Assembly: GCA_028687975.1 (NCBI GenBank)
Contig: JAQTZD010000011.1
Location: forward strand, 1-40,949
Direction: 5' to 3'
Length of the DNA stretch: 40,949 nt
DNA from: Sediminibacterium sp.
GTDB taxonomy: Bacteria; Bacteroidota; Bacteroidia; Chitinophagales; Chitinophagaceae
This document shows, piece after piece, positions 6,688-15,675 of this stretch. The position numbers were made by a program, and so were the translations under genes. The notes beneath the pieces are model-generated. The model saw nothing but the letters and a program-made list of their open reading frames with translations. It was not told the DNA's origin and did no database searches. Positions within the stretch are counted from its first letter, which is position 1. Each line of letters begins with the position of its first letter.

Positions 6688-7659
6688 ATGCCTGTATTAC
6701 CAGTACCCGATCTTAAAATACCTTTCTGGCAATTCAATGGCCACATACAAAGTATTTATCCAAGTTTGTTCCGGAAGGTTCCGTTTTCGTATGCCCGCAG
6801 AGAAAGGTTGGAGTTGCCCGACGGAGATTTTCTGGATATAGACTGGTCTTCTAATACGCCGCAAAACAAACGATTGGTGGTTATAACGCATGGACTGGAA
6901 GGAGATTCCGGCCGGCATTATGTAACCGGTATGGCCCGGGTTTTTACACAGCATGGTTTTGATGCCATTGGCTGGAACTGCCGGAGTTGTAGCGGAGAAA
7001 TGAACCGGCTTCCCCGATTTTATCATCACGGTGATGCGGGCGATCTCAGGCTGGTGATTCAGCATGCATTGAAAGCAAACCACTATACACAGATTGTATT
7101 GGTGGGATTCAGCATGGGAGGAAGCCTTACGATGAGGGCGGTAGCCGAAGATCCTTCCCAAGTACCTGAACAGGTAAAAGCTGCAATAGGATTTTCGGTT
7201 CCCTGTAGCCTGAAAGGAAGCGTGGATGCGCTTTCTGCAAAAGGGAATTCTATTTACATGAATCGATTTTTGAAAAAACTCGGATATAAAATAAAGCAGA
7301 AATCCATGTTGTTTCCCGATCAGATCAATGCAGAAGGGTACGATGATATACGCGATTTTATTGAATTCGACAACCGGTATACGGCCCCCTTGCACGGTTA
7401 TGCAAGCGCCCTTGATTTTTATGAAAAAGCCAGTGTTGGCCCGCTTTTGAAAAATCTGCGAATTCCTTCTCTGATTGTGCAGGCAAAAAATGATCCGTTC
7501 CTTTTACCCAATTGTATGCCGGTAAAAGATGCTGCAGACAACCCAAATCTCTTCCTGGAAATGCCCGAACAGGGTGGCCACTGCGGATTTATGGAGTCGG
7601 GCAAGGGCGCTACCTGGGCAGAAAAAAGAGCGGTTGAATTTGCGCTTACAGTGGTCTGA
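6688..7659 (+). CDS. YheT-family alpha/beta hydrolase
   Basis: Predicted cytoplasmic alpha/beta hydrolase of the YheT/ABHD1-3 family, thought to act on esters or acyl chains; its true substrate is unknown. The 323-residue product has an HG oxyanion motif (THGLEGDSG, residues 67-75) and the nucleophile elbow GFSMGGS with Ser142. A late Asp sits in KNDPF and the catalytic His in GGHCGF. The start at 6688 was chosen because a TACCTTTG promoter box lies 15 nt upstream and the 36 extra residues of the longer frame do not match the family. The 3' end overlaps the convergent DUF1080 gene by 14 bp. Confidence 0.85.
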   Translation: MPVLPVPDLKIPFWQFNGHIQSIYPSLFRKVPFSYARRERLELPDGDFLDIDWSSNTPQNKRLVVITHGLEGDSGRHYVTGMARVFTQHGFDAIGWNCRSCSGEMNRLPRFYHHGDAGDLRLVIQHALKANHYTQIVLVGFSMGGSLTMRAVAEDPSQVPEQVKAAIGFSVPCSLKGSVDALSAKGNSIYMNRFLKKLGYKIKQKSMLFPDQINAEGYDDIRDFIEFDNRYTAPLHGYASALDFYEKASVGPLLKNLRIPSLIVQAKNDPFLLPNCMPVKDAADNPNLFLEMPEQGGHCGFMESGKGATWAEKRAVEFALTVV

Positions 7660-8425
7660 TCCAGATGTTTCGGTATGCAATCGGGTTGCCACCGTCCATA
7701 CCGTGGTCCTGTAAAATGAGTGGTTCTTTATCGCTATGCACTTTGTATGCCGATGCGCCAATCCACTCTGTATTTCCTTTGATGATTACATTGTTTTGTA
7801 TCAGTACGCCATTATGGAAAACAGTGATTCTGGCCGGTTCCTGAACCTGGCCATCCGCATAAAATTTGGGGGCAGTAAACACTACATCGTAAGATTGCCA
7901 TTCACCGGGTTTTCTGGCTGCATTCACCAATGGAGCATATTGCTTGTACATGCTGCCTGCCTGACCGTTTACATAAGTGGGGTTATTATAGGAATCCAGT
8001 ACCTGTAATTCGTATCTGCCCATAAAGAAAATTCCGCTGTTACCCCTGGATTGTCCGCTACCGGCTATGGCTGCAGGGCTTTTCCATTCAATGTGTAGCT
8101 GACAACTGCCAAATCCCTGTTTGGTTTCAATGTCTCCGGAACCTTTCACTACATTCATTACACCCGATGCATCAATTTTCCATCCTGGTTTTCCTCTGCC
8201 CTTTTTCTGCCAGGCGTTCAGGTTTTTTCCCTGAAAAAGGACTATGGCATCCGAAGGCGCGTCGGAATGGGTTTTTCCCGGAGTCACTTTTTCCGGAACA
8301 GGTTCCCAAACCTCTGTTTTGGCAGCTTCCTTAAAAAGACTGTCCGGATTGATTTTTTTCTGTGCTTTTACTGCAGAAACGGAAATAATTGCTCCCGCGG
8401 TTATGATGAAAATGCGTGCTTTCAT
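7646..8425 (-). CDS. Secreted DUF1080 (3-keto-disaccharide hydrolase-like) protein
   Basis: Exported protein of 259 residues with a signal peptide at residues 1-21 (ending VSAVKAQ) and one DUF1080 domain from about residue 50 to the end. This lectin-like jelly-roll fold is common in Bacteroidota and includes 3-keto-glycoside hydrolases. Recognisable family features are LFQGKNLNAW early, the IEWKSP strand, the SGIFFMGRYELQVLDS segment and the NIWIRPL end. It stands alone, with no sugar-uptake genes around it, so the substrate is unknown. It overlaps the convergent hydrolase gene by 14 bp. Confidence 0.85.
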   Translation of the reverse strand: MKARIFIITAGAIISVSAVKAQKKINPDSLFKEAAKTEVWEPVPEKVTPGKTHSDAPSDAIVLFQGKNLNAWQKKGRGKPGWKIDASGVMNVVKGSGDIETKQGFGSCQLHIEWKSPAAIAGSGQSRGNSGIFFMGRYELQVLDSYNNPTYVNGQAGSMYKQYAPLVNAARKPGEWQSYDVVFTAPKFYADGQVQEPARITVFHNGVLIQNNVIIKGNTEWIGASAYKVHSDKEPLILQDHGMDGGNPIAYRNIWIRPL

Positions 8426-8487
8426 GAAATTAAATTAGCGATTTATTGAGAAAAACCCTCCTTTTAAAAAGTTTGGCTAATTTAACC

Positions 8488-8508
8488 CGGTAAAAAACGG
8501 TAAAAAGG
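8488..8508. repeat. Two tandem 10-bp repeats in divergent promoter region
   Basis: CGGTAAAAAA is followed directly by CGGTAAAAAG, so the copies are phased by one helical turn. They lie between the divergent DUF1080 and response-regulator genes, 99 nt before the regulator ATG. This could be a paired binding site or simply AT-rich chance. Confidence 0.3.
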
Positions 8509-8606
8509 AAGCATAAATACCCGACAGTCAACCGGATTATTGCTGCATTTTACCCCTTGAGAAATCTGCCATTTTGGGAAAACAAAATGAAAGGAAATTT
8601 TTTCTC

Positions 8607-9266
8607 ATGGTAAATAATAAAATAAGCATTCTGATCTCAGACGATCAAAGCATCTATCGCGCAGGATTAAAGCAGCTGCTGGCAAACCGGCCCGGCATTG
8701 GCACAATTACAGAAAGCATCAACGAAACTGAAATGATCGGTGTGGTGAGGAACAACCTTCCCGATGTTATCCTGATTGGGGTTAACTATCAGCGTAACGA
8801 TGGCATTGCAGCCCTGTCGGGATTGTTTGCTGCATTTCCGGAAAGCAGGGTGGTTGTATTAACCTCTTCTCCAATCAATGAGAGCATCCGGCAGATGGTG
8901 GAACTGGGAGCATTGGGCCATGTAACCAAATTTGCAGGAGCAGAAGAAATCCACGAAGCCGTTCAGGCAGTTTATAAAAGGGAGCCCTATTTTTGTTTGG
9001 AGTGTGCTCAGCGATTTTCTGAAATGATCTCCCGAAAAGATCCTGAACCGTCTCAAAAGGTACAGGTCTTCAGTGAACGGGAGCGGGAAATTATCCGGTT
9101 GATTTGTAAGGAGCTTACAAGCAAAGAGATTGCGAATGTGCTGAATTTAAGTAAAAGAACAATTGAAGGACACCGCAGCAGAATCATGAATAAAACCGGC
9201 GCCAAGAGCACTGCTGGTATTATCATTTATGCAGTTGAACACAAAATTTATGAATGTATGGAATAA
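8607..9266 (+). CDS. NarL/LuxR-type response regulator with degenerate receiver
   Basis: Two-domain transcription regulator of 219 residues. The receiver domain (residues 5-120) keeps the acidic pair D12/D13, the switch Thr86 (VVLTSS) and the conserved Lys in GHVTKFA. The phospho-acceptor aspartate is replaced: where NarL has LILLDLN this protein has VILIGVN, with Gly58 (codon GGG at 8778-8780). The C-terminal LuxR helix-turn-helix (about 150-210, EREREIIRLI through KRTIEGHRSRI) looks intact. The start at 8607 is the first ATG; a TTG at 8574 could extend it by 11 residues. No histidine kinase gene is adjacent. It probably binds DNA without Asp phosphorylation. Confidence 0.88.
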   Translation: MVNNKISILISDDQSIYRAGLKQLLANRPGIGTITESINETEMIGVVRNNLPDVILIGVNYQRNDGIAALSGLFAAFPESRVVVLTSSPINESIRQMVELGALGHVTKFAGAEEIHEAVQAVYKREPYFCLECAQRFSEMISRKDPEPSQKVQVFSEREREIIRLICKELTSKEIANVLNLSKRTIEGHRSRIMNKTGAKSTAGIIIYAVEHKIYECME

Positions 9267-9275
9267 TGGCGCAGA

Positions 9276-9300
9276 GAGGGGGCTTAGTTCCAGCCCCCTC
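9276..9300. terminator. GC-rich hairpin between convergent genes
   Basis: GAGGGGGC and GCCCCCTC form a perfect 8-bp stem with a 9-nt loop, lying between the response regulator stop (9266) and the end of the outer-membrane factor gene. It overlaps the last codons of the latter (LGGGWN). No T-run follows on either strand, so termination activity is uncertain. Confidence 0.35.
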
Positions 9301-10726
9301 CCAATGCCTTATATAAATCTATCAGCCGAACAAAAACGGTTCTTTTGCTTTTAATAGATTCCAGTTCTGCATCCAGTACACCTCTTTGGGCAGTAATTAC
9401 TTCGAGGTAGGAGGCATAACCGGTGCGATACAATTCTTTAGACGTACTCACTGCAGCCTGCAGGCTCTTGGTTTCCTCTGTTTTCAGGAGGTAAATCTGC
9501 TTGTAATGTTCAATGCCTTTGAGTTGTGTTTGTACTTCCTGGTAAGCATTCAGAATGTTTTTCTGGTATTGATACAATGCTTCCGACTGAGCTGCTGTTG
9601 CGAGTTCATAGTTGCCCTTCAACATGTTTTTACTCAGTACCGGTGTGATCAATCCTCCCAATAATCCATATGCAAGCGATTTGGGAGAAACCAGGAATTG
9701 CGGGTTGAATGTGTTCAACGCTGTATGTGCAGTAATGTTCAGAGAAGGCAAAAATGCTTTCCGGCTTGCTTCCAGTTCTGCACCAGCCGCATTCAAGAGT
9801 AATTCTGATTCCTGAATATCCGGACGGTTGATCAGTAATTGAGTTGGTACCCCTGTGTTGATAATGCCGGGTAATTCTAATTCTACAATCTTATTGTGTC
9901 TTTTGATTTGTTGATTGAATTTTCCGGTTAACGCATTCAGTGCATTTTCTGTTTCCACGATCGACTGACGGATCACATGAAGGAAACTTTTGGTTCCGAG
10001 CAGTTGTGCATTAAATTGTTGAACCGCCAGTTCTGTAGCCCTACCACCTGCTTTTTGGGCAATTACCACCTGCAACGCATTTTCCTGCAATTCGATATTA
10101 TTCAAAATAATCTCTTCTTCCTTGTCGAGTGCCAGTAATTCATAGTACAGGGATGCAACATGTGCTACCAACTGCGTGGTAACCCATTGCCTTCCTTTTT
10201 CAGAAGAAAGGTAACGCGCGTATGCTGCTCTTTTCTTGTCGGACAGTTTGCCCCAGATATCCGCCTCCCAGCTGCTTCTGAATCCAAGATACATATCTGG
10301 CATGTTCAAAGGAATCCGCTGGTCTTTGTTGATATTGGGAGACAAATTCATGTCGTAATTGCCCAACCCATTCATGGTATAATCTCCAAACTTGTCTACC
10401 CCTGCTGAAACAACTGCGTCGAGAGAAGGCTTGGTTAAACCCCGGCTCATATTCAGATAAGCCCTTGAAGCGGCTACACGCTGTAACACAATCTGCAAAT
10501 CGGGATTGTTTTTTAACGCGGTGTCTATCAGGCTCAGCAATGCCTCGTCGTGGAAAAACAATTCTCTCGAAATGGTGGCAATATTCAGACTGTCCTTACC
10601 CGGAGAACTGTAGTTCTCCGGAATTTCCTTTAAAACGGGCCTGGTTGTTTTGGCGGGGATACTGCAACTGTATAGTACTACTATACAAGAGAACAACAGA
10701 AACGAATATGCGTTTATTTTTTTCAT
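9284..10726 (-). CDS. RND efflux outer-membrane factor lipoprotein (TolC/NodT family)
   Basis: Outer-membrane channel of a tripartite drug or toxin efflux system. The 480-residue product starts with a lipoprotein signal whose lipobox ends LYSC (Cys21). Two OEP repeats follow, giving the helical periplasmic barrel (roughly 45-260 and 270-470), with the NodT-family signature LLINRPDIQESELLLNAAGA around residues 300-320. It is the last gene of a three-gene minus-strand operon, 11 nt after the pump gene. The length fits NodT-type factors. Substrate is not readable from sequence. Confidence 0.93.
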   Translation of the reverse strand: MKKINAYSFLLFSCIVVLYSCSIPAKTTRPVLKEIPENYSSPGKDSLNIATISRELFFHDEALLSLIDTALKNNPDLQIVLQRVAASRAYLNMSRGLTKPSLDAVVSAGVDKFGDYTMNGLGNYDMNLSPNINKDQRIPLNMPDMYLGFRSSWEADIWGKLSDKKRAAYARYLSSEKGRQWVTTQLVAHVASLYYELLALDKEEEIILNNIELQENALQVVIAQKAGGRATELAVQQFNAQLLGTKSFLHVIRQSIVETENALNALTGKFNQQIKRHNKIVELELPGIINTGVPTQLLINRPDIQESELLLNAAGAELEASRKAFLPSLNITAHTALNTFNPQFLVSPKSLAYGLLGGLITPVLSKNMLKGNYELATAAQSEALYQYQKNILNAYQEVQTQLKGIEHYKQIYLLKTEETKSLQAAVSTSKELYRTGYASYLEVITAQRGVLDAELESIKSKRTVFVRLIDLYKALGGGWN

Positions 10727-10737
10727 ATGAATTACTT

Positions 10738-13700
10738 CTATCTGTCTGAAAATTCTTCAGGATGTTCACTGATGTATACGGGTGCTTCGGCCGGTTTTTT
10801 GCGGCTTAAAAATTCTGCGATACTGGCAAAAATCACATACAGCCCCGGAATAATTATTACGCCAAAAACGGTTCCAAAGAACATACCCCCGGCAGAGGCG
10901 GTTCCAATGGATCTGTTACCAATAGCGCCGGCACCGGATGCAATACACAGTGGAATCAGTCCGGCGATGAATGCAAAGGAGGTCATCAGAATGGGGCGCA
11001 GCCTGGATAAAGCACCTTCTCTTGCTGCTTCAAAAATACTGAAGCCCTGAGTACGGCGTAGCATGGCAAATTCCACAATCAAAATGGCGTTTTTACCCAA
11101 TAGTCCGATTAGCATGATGAGGGCAACCTGTGCATAGATATTGTTTTCCAGTCCAAATAATTTCAACGCAAGAAAAGCGCCGAAGATACCTGTTGGAAGT
11201 GAAAGAATTACCGAAAATGGCAAGATAAAGCTTTCATATTTTGCAGATAAAATCAGGTAAACGAAAATCAGGCAGATCATAAAAATGGTGGTTGCCTGAT
11301 CACCGGACTGAATCTGGTCGCGCGTGATACCCGACCACTCGTAGCTATACCCTCTGGGCAGCTTTTCCTTGGCAACCATTTCAACAGATTCAACTGCTTC
11401 TCCGGAACTGAACCCAGGAGCAGCATCACCGTTTACCATGGCAGATGTGTACATATTATACCTGGTCAGCTGTTCAGGTCCGTACACTCTTTCGAGGCGG
11501 CAGAAAGTAGAATAAGAGACCATTTCTCCCCGATCGTTTTTAACGTATAAGCTCAGGATATCACTTGGTTTACCCCGGTAATTGGGGTATGCCTGAACCA
11601 TTACTTTGTACATTTGTCCGAACCGGATGAAGTTGGTAGCATAGAAACTTCCGATTAAGGTCTGCAGGTCGGTCATGGCGTTGTCTACGGTAACTCCTTT
11701 TTTAGCAGCCATGTCGTAATCTACATGGATCAGGTACTGCGGAAAATTTGGGTCAAAACTGGTGTAGGCCGATCCAACAACACCGCCTTTTTTAATTTCA
11801 TTGATCAAGTTATTGGTTACAGCCGCGGTTTTCTGCAGGTCGCTTCCACCGGTTTTATCAATAATGCGAAGTTCAAAACCACTGGTGTTACCAAAACCAG
11901 GAACGGTTGGAGGTGGCATGAATTCGATGGAAGCATCGGTAATATGTTTTGTTTTTTCCCGAAGAATCGGAATCAAATCTTGTACGGTTTCTTTTCTTTC
12001 TTTCCAGGGTTTCAGGTTGATCATCATCATACCGAAAGATGCACCCGCCGCTTCCGTGATTAAACTATAGCCCGAAAGCGTAGTCAGGTTTTCTACCGAA
12101 GGAATGGTTTTGATAGACTTTTCCAGTTCTATCAGTACTTTTTCTGTTCTTTCTACAGTTGCTCCCGCAGGGGTAGAAACGTTTACATAAATAATCCCCT
12201 GGTCTTCGGTAGGAATAAATGCGGTTGGTAATATTTTATTTACACCAACCGTTCCAACAAAAAAGGCAATCAATATTCCCACCGTGATCACTTTTCTTCC
12301 GGCGATCCGGCTCACCAGAGCCATGTATTTATTTTCTGTTTTATTGTATACTTTGTTGAATCCGTTGAAGAATTTACCCAACAGACCCTTGCTTTTTTCC
12401 TGGTGGGTATGTTTAATCATCAATGCACACAACGCAGGGGTAAGGGTGAGCGCGTTTACACCGGAAATAACAATGGATACAGCCAGTGTTAGCGAGAATT
12501 GTCTGTAGAATACGCCTGCAGAGCCGGAAAGGAATGCCACAGGAATAAATACCGCCGACATTACCAGTGTGATTGCCACAATAGCCCCGCTGATTTCCTT
12601 CATGGCAGCGATCGTAGCGTCCATTGCTGAGAGGTGCAGTTCCGACATTTTTACGTGAACGGCCTCTACCACTACAATGGCATTGTCTACCACAATTCCA
12701 ATGGCCAGTACCAACGCAAACAAGGTAAGCAGGTTAATGGAGAAGCCCATCACCTGCATAAAAGCGAGGGTTCCTACCAGGGCCACCGGTACAGCAAGCG
12801 CCGGAATTAAAGTAGAACGGAAATCCTGCAGGAAGATGAATACGATCACGAATACCAGGATCAGCGCTTCAATCAGGGTTTTTACGACTTCCTGGATCGA
12901 AGCATCGAGGAAACGGGATACATCGTAGGCAAAATTGTACACCATGCCAGGAGGAAAGGAGGTTTCTTTCAGCTCTGCCATCCTTGCCTTTACCTTTTCA
13001 ATTACTTCCTTCGCATTGGAACCAGGACGCTGTTTCAGCATGATGGAGGCGGAGGGCCTGCTGTCTGTTTTGGATACCATACTGTAAGTCATGGCACCCA
13101 GTTCAATGTCGGCAATGTCTTTCAGGTAAAGGATGGACCCGTTGGTTTCAGCACGGATTACCACATTTTTATACATTTCCGGGTCTGCAAATTTTCCGGT
13201 ATATCTGAGAATGTACTGAAGCGACTGGGGGCTTCTTCCGGAACTTTCCCCTGTTTTGCCAGGAGCTGCTTCCACGTTCTGGTTCCGCAAGGCGTTCACC
13301 ACATCTTGTGCAGAAACATTATAGGCCAACATTCTGTCTGGTTTCAACCATACCCGCATGGAATATTCTTTCTGGCCCATGATCTCGGCAAAGCCTACCC
13401 CGTCGATCCGCTTCAGTTCCTGGAGGATATTGATGTCTGCAAAATTGTAAATAAACTGTTCATCAGTAGAACTGTCTTCACTCATTACGTTGAGGTACAA
13501 CAGCATACTGTTAACGTCTTTTTCGGTGGTTACACCTGCCTTAATTACCTCTTCGGGTAATTCATCCAGTACAGTCGTTACCCGGGTCTGTACGCTCACA
13601 GCAGCCAGATCAGGATCTGTTCCCACTTTAAAAGCAATGGTAATCAGGGTAACCCCGTTGTTACTCGAAACGGAAGACATATAGGTCATCCCCGGCACAC

Positions 13701-13911
13701 CATTGATGGCGCGCTCCAGTGGTGTGGCTACAGCTTTTGCCAGCACTTCTGCGTTGGCTCCGGTATATTTAGCCGTTACGGTAACGGAGGGAGGAACAAT
13801 ATCCGGAAACTGGGTAATGGGCAAGGTAAACAGCGCCAGGATTCCCACTAAAGTAATAATGATGGAGATGACCAGTGATAAGACCGGTCGTCTGATAAAG
13901 GTTTCTAACAT
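10738..13911 (-). CDS. RND multidrug efflux pump, inner-membrane permease (HAE1/AcrB family)
   Basis: Proton-driven inner-membrane pump, 1057 residues, close to AcrB in length. It has 12 predicted membrane helices and two large periplasmic loops. The N-terminus (FIRRPVLSLV) and the helix 4 segment (LAIGIVVDNAIVVVE) are typical of the family. In the proton-relay pair, AcrB Asp407 is kept as Asp409, but AcrB Asp408 is Asn410 here (codon AAT at 12682-12684). The helix 10 lysine is kept (GLLGKNAILIVEF). It lies 9 nt after the adaptor gene and 11 nt before the outer-membrane factor gene. HAE1 rather than heavy-metal type is supported by the absence of the metal-RND helix 4 pattern. Confidence 0.96.
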   Translation of the reverse strand: MLETFIRRPVLSLVISIIITLVGILALFTLPITQFPDIVPPSVTVTAKYTGANAEVLAKAVATPLERAINGVPGMTYMSSVSSNNGVTLITIAFKVGTDPDLAAVSVQTRVTTVLDELPEEVIKAGVTTEKDVNSMLLYLNVMSEDSSTDEQFIYNFADINILQELKRIDGVGFAEIMGQKEYSMRVWLKPDRMLAYNVSAQDVVNALRNQNVEAAPGKTGESSGRSPQSLQYILRYTGKFADPEMYKNVVIRAETNGSILYLKDIADIELGAMTYSMVSKTDSRPSASIMLKQRPGSNAKEVIEKVKARMAELKETSFPPGMVYNFAYDVSRFLDASIQEVVKTLIEALILVFVIVFIFLQDFRSTLIPALAVPVALVGTLAFMQVMGFSINLLTLFALVLAIGIVVDNAIVVVEAVHVKMSELHLSAMDATIAAMKEISGAIVAITLVMSAVFIPVAFLSGSAGVFYRQFSLTLAVSIVISGVNALTLTPALCALMIKHTHQEKSKGLLGKFFNGFNKVYNKTENKYMALVSRIAGRKVITVGILIAFFVGTVGVNKILPTAFIPTEDQGIIYVNVSTPAGATVERTEKVLIELEKSIKTIPSVENLTTLSGYSLITEAAGASFGMMMINLKPWKERKETVQDLIPILREKTKHITDASIEFMPPPTVPGFGNTSGFELRIIDKTGGSDLQKTAAVTNNLINEIKKGGVVGSAYTSFDPNFPQYLIHVDYDMAAKKGVTVDNAMTDLQTLIGSFYATNFIRFGQMYKVMVQAYPNYRGKPSDILSLYVKNDRGEMVSYSTFCRLERVYGPEQLTRYNMYTSAMVNGDAAPGFSSGEAVESVEMVAKEKLPRGYSYEWSGITRDQIQSGDQATTIFMICLIFVYLILSAKYESFILPFSVILSLPTGIFGAFLALKLFGLENNIYAQVALIMLIGLLGKNAILIVEFAMLRRTQGFSIFEAAREGALSRLRPILMTSFAFIAGLIPLCIASGAGAIGNRSIGTASAGGMFFGTVFGVIIIPGLYVIFASIAEFLSRKKPAEAPVYISEHPEEFSDR

Positions 13912-13920
13912 AAAAAGTTA

Positions 13921-15069
13921 TTAATACTGTTCAATCGCAGTTTTCATGAGGCTGTCTGTATTCAGGAATCGGGGCTGGATCATATCGCCCTGGCGGATGC
14001 TCTGCATACCTTCATAAACAAACTTCTCCCCTGGTTTTAATCCCTGTTCTACTATATAGTATTGAGCAACGCGCTGGCCCGGCCTGAAGGCCCTCATGGT
14101 TACCTTATTTTTACCATCCACCACAAAAACATAGTTTTTGTCCTGAATTTCAAAAGTGGAGCGTTGTGGGATAATGATGGCGTTTTCTACAGCACTGGTA
14201 ATGCGAACCTTACCGGTTGCACCATGTTTGAGAAGCTTGTTGGGATTAGGAAATTTTGCACGAAATGCAATGGCACCGGTATTATCGTTGAACTCTCCAT
14301 CAATGGTTTCAATCTTTCCGGGATAGGCATATTCAGATCCATCTGCCAGTACCAGTTGAAGCGGTTTGTTTTCCTGCGGGCCCTTGGTAAGCGATTTTTT
14401 AAAACGCAGGTATTCATTTTCTGAGATATGGAAATATGCATAGATCTGGCTGATATCGGAAATGGTGGTTAATAAAGCACCCGGATCTACCACACTACCC
14501 ATTTTAAGAGGAATACGGTCGATGATTCCATCAAAAGGGGCACTGATTAAAGTATAGGAAAGCTTTGTTTCTGCACTTTTTTGCATGGTGAGCGCTTCTT
14601 CAATTTTTGCTTTAGCTGCTTTTAGCTTGGCAGACGCCAGTTCGTACTCCGTTTTTGAAATAATATTTTTTTCAACAAGTATGCGGGTTCTGTCTACTTC
14701 CAGCTCGGCAGCTTTCGCATCGGCCATGACATTGGAAACATTGGCCTTGGCACGGGCCACTTCTGTCTTTAATTCCTGGTCGTTTAGCTGAAAAAGTGGT
14801 TGCCCCTTTTTCACCTCATGCCCTTCGTCTACCAATATTTTTTCGAGGAAACCACCTACCCTTGTTCTGATTTCTACATTTTTAAGTGCCTGAATATCTG
14901 AAACATATTCACTGTTCAGGGTGGTATCTTTTACTACCACTTCAATCACGGGTAACTCGGGTATATAAGCAGCATCTTGTTTCCCTCTGTTACCGGAGCA
15001 GGAAAAAAGAAGCGGTATAGCCGAAGCAATCATGGTTAAATGTGCAATTCGGAGTAGAGTTATGCGCAT
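13921..15069 (-). CDS. RND efflux periplasmic adaptor lipoprotein (HlyD/AcrA family)
   Basis: Membrane fusion protein linking the pump to its outer-membrane channel. The 382 residues begin with a lipoprotein signal and lipobox LFSC (Cys24). A split lipoyl domain follows (GGFLEKILVDEGHEVKKGQPLFQL and APFDGIIDR regions), with a long helical hairpin between (about 100-165), then the beta-barrel and membrane-proximal domains. It is first in the RND operon, with a TATATTTG promoter box 23 nt upstream of its ATG. No local TetR or AraC regulator is seen. Confidence 0.95.
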   Translation of the reverse strand: MRITLLRIAHLTMIASAIPLLFSCSGNRGKQDAAYIPELPVIEVVVKDTTLNSEYVSDIQALKNVEIRTRVGGFLEKILVDEGHEVKKGQPLFQLNDQELKTEVARAKANVSNVMADAKAAELEVDRTRILVEKNIISKTEYELASAKLKAAKAKIEEALTMQKSAETKLSYTLISAPFDGIIDRIPLKMGSVVDPGALLTTISDISQIYAYFHISENEYLRFKKSLTKGPQENKPLQLVLADGSEYAYPGKIETIDGEFNDNTGAIAFRAKFPNPNKLLKHGATGKVRITSAVENAIIIPQRSTFEIQDKNYVFVVDGKNKVTMRAFRPGQRVAQYYIVEQGLKPGEKFVYEGMQSIRQGDMIQPRFLNTDSLMKTAIEQY

Positions 15070-15092
15070 GCCTTCAATTTTAGGTTGAAGAA

Positions 15093-15100
15093 CAAATATA
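15093..15100 (-). promoter_or_regulatory. -7 promoter element of RND efflux operon
   Basis: On the minus strand TATATTTG matches TAnnTTTG exactly and ends 23 nt before the adaptor ATG. No clear TTTG lies 19 nt upstream, so this is half a match. Confidence 0.45.
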
Positions 15101-15129
15101 ACGGTTTAAGGTTTTTTTAATCTCGTAAA

Positions 15130-15160
15130 TAAAAGCCAAACGCCCGTTTTTGGACGAGCG
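15130..15160 (-). terminator. Probable terminator of hydrogenase structural operon
   Basis: On the minus strand CGCTCGT and ACGGGCG (15141-15160) pair in a 7-bp stem with one G-T wobble and a 6-nt loop. The following sequence is T-rich (TTTGGCTTTTATTT). It lies about 30 nt after the protease stop codon and before the RND promoter, where an operon end is expected. Confidence 0.55.
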
Positions 15161-15188
15161 CATGACTATAAAATTTAATATATCCTCT

Positions 15189-15671
15189 CTAAACAGCTAA
15201 AATTGCGTCTTTTTCCGCCAAAAGGGTCAAAATTTGATCAATAATGGCTGGCACAACTGCCCCGATTTCGGGCGTCAGCTCAATTCCCTGCTGCTGAATG
15301 GTTGCTATACTTACTACAAAGAGGTCGATTTCGGGCATTTTACCCAATATCTGCAGGGCGCTTACCAGATCCTTCAACCCAATATCATGGGTACTCATGG
15401 CAGGAGGGAAGTCTGTTGCGAACCTCGGTTTGATCTTTCTGATGGTACCGGGTGTATTGTTGTCGAGGGTGGCATCTATCAGAATAATATGGTCATATAA
15501 CTCAAAATATTCCAATAAATGGAAGCCCCCGGTTCCTCCGTCCAGTACTGTTACCCCTTCCGGAAGCGGATCCATCTGCTCCAGGCAATTGGCAACATGT
15601 ACACCAATACCCTCATCACCCATTAAATAGTTTCCTATTCCTAAAATCAGTGTGTCCGAATTGCCTGACAT
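15189..15671 (-). CDS. hyaD: [NiFe]-hydrogenase maturation endopeptidase (HyaD/HybD/HupD family)
   Basis: Cytoplasmic protease that removes the C-terminal tail of the hydrogenase large subunit after nickel insertion. The 160 residues match the family length. The N-terminal signature GIGNYLMGDEGIG is clear, and the three nickel-sensing residues known from HybD appear as Glu20 (GDEG), Asp66 (LIDAT) and His95 (STHDIGL). It is the last gene of the structural operon, only 4 nt after the cytochrome b gene. Its predicted target is the 17-residue tail of the adjacent large subunit. Confidence 0.95.
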   Translation of the reverse strand: MSGNSDTLILGIGNYLMGDEGIGVHVANCLEQMDPLPEGVTVLDGGTGGFHLLEYFELYDHIILIDATLDNNTPGTIRKIKPRFATDFPPAMSTHDIGLKDLVSALQILGKMPEIDLFVVSIATIQQQGIELTPEIGAVVPAIIDQILTLLAEKDAILAV

Positions 15672-15675
15672 ATGC

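Noticed and set aside
6697..7395. 232-residue minus-strand frame
   Set aside because: Shadow of the YheT-like hydrolase, which has a complete catalytic triad on the plus strand.
8488..8508. Start of a CRISPR or tandem-repeat array
   Set aside because: Only two 10-bp copies and no spacers; no CRISPR, insertion sequence, tRNA or rRNA was recognised anywhere in the window.
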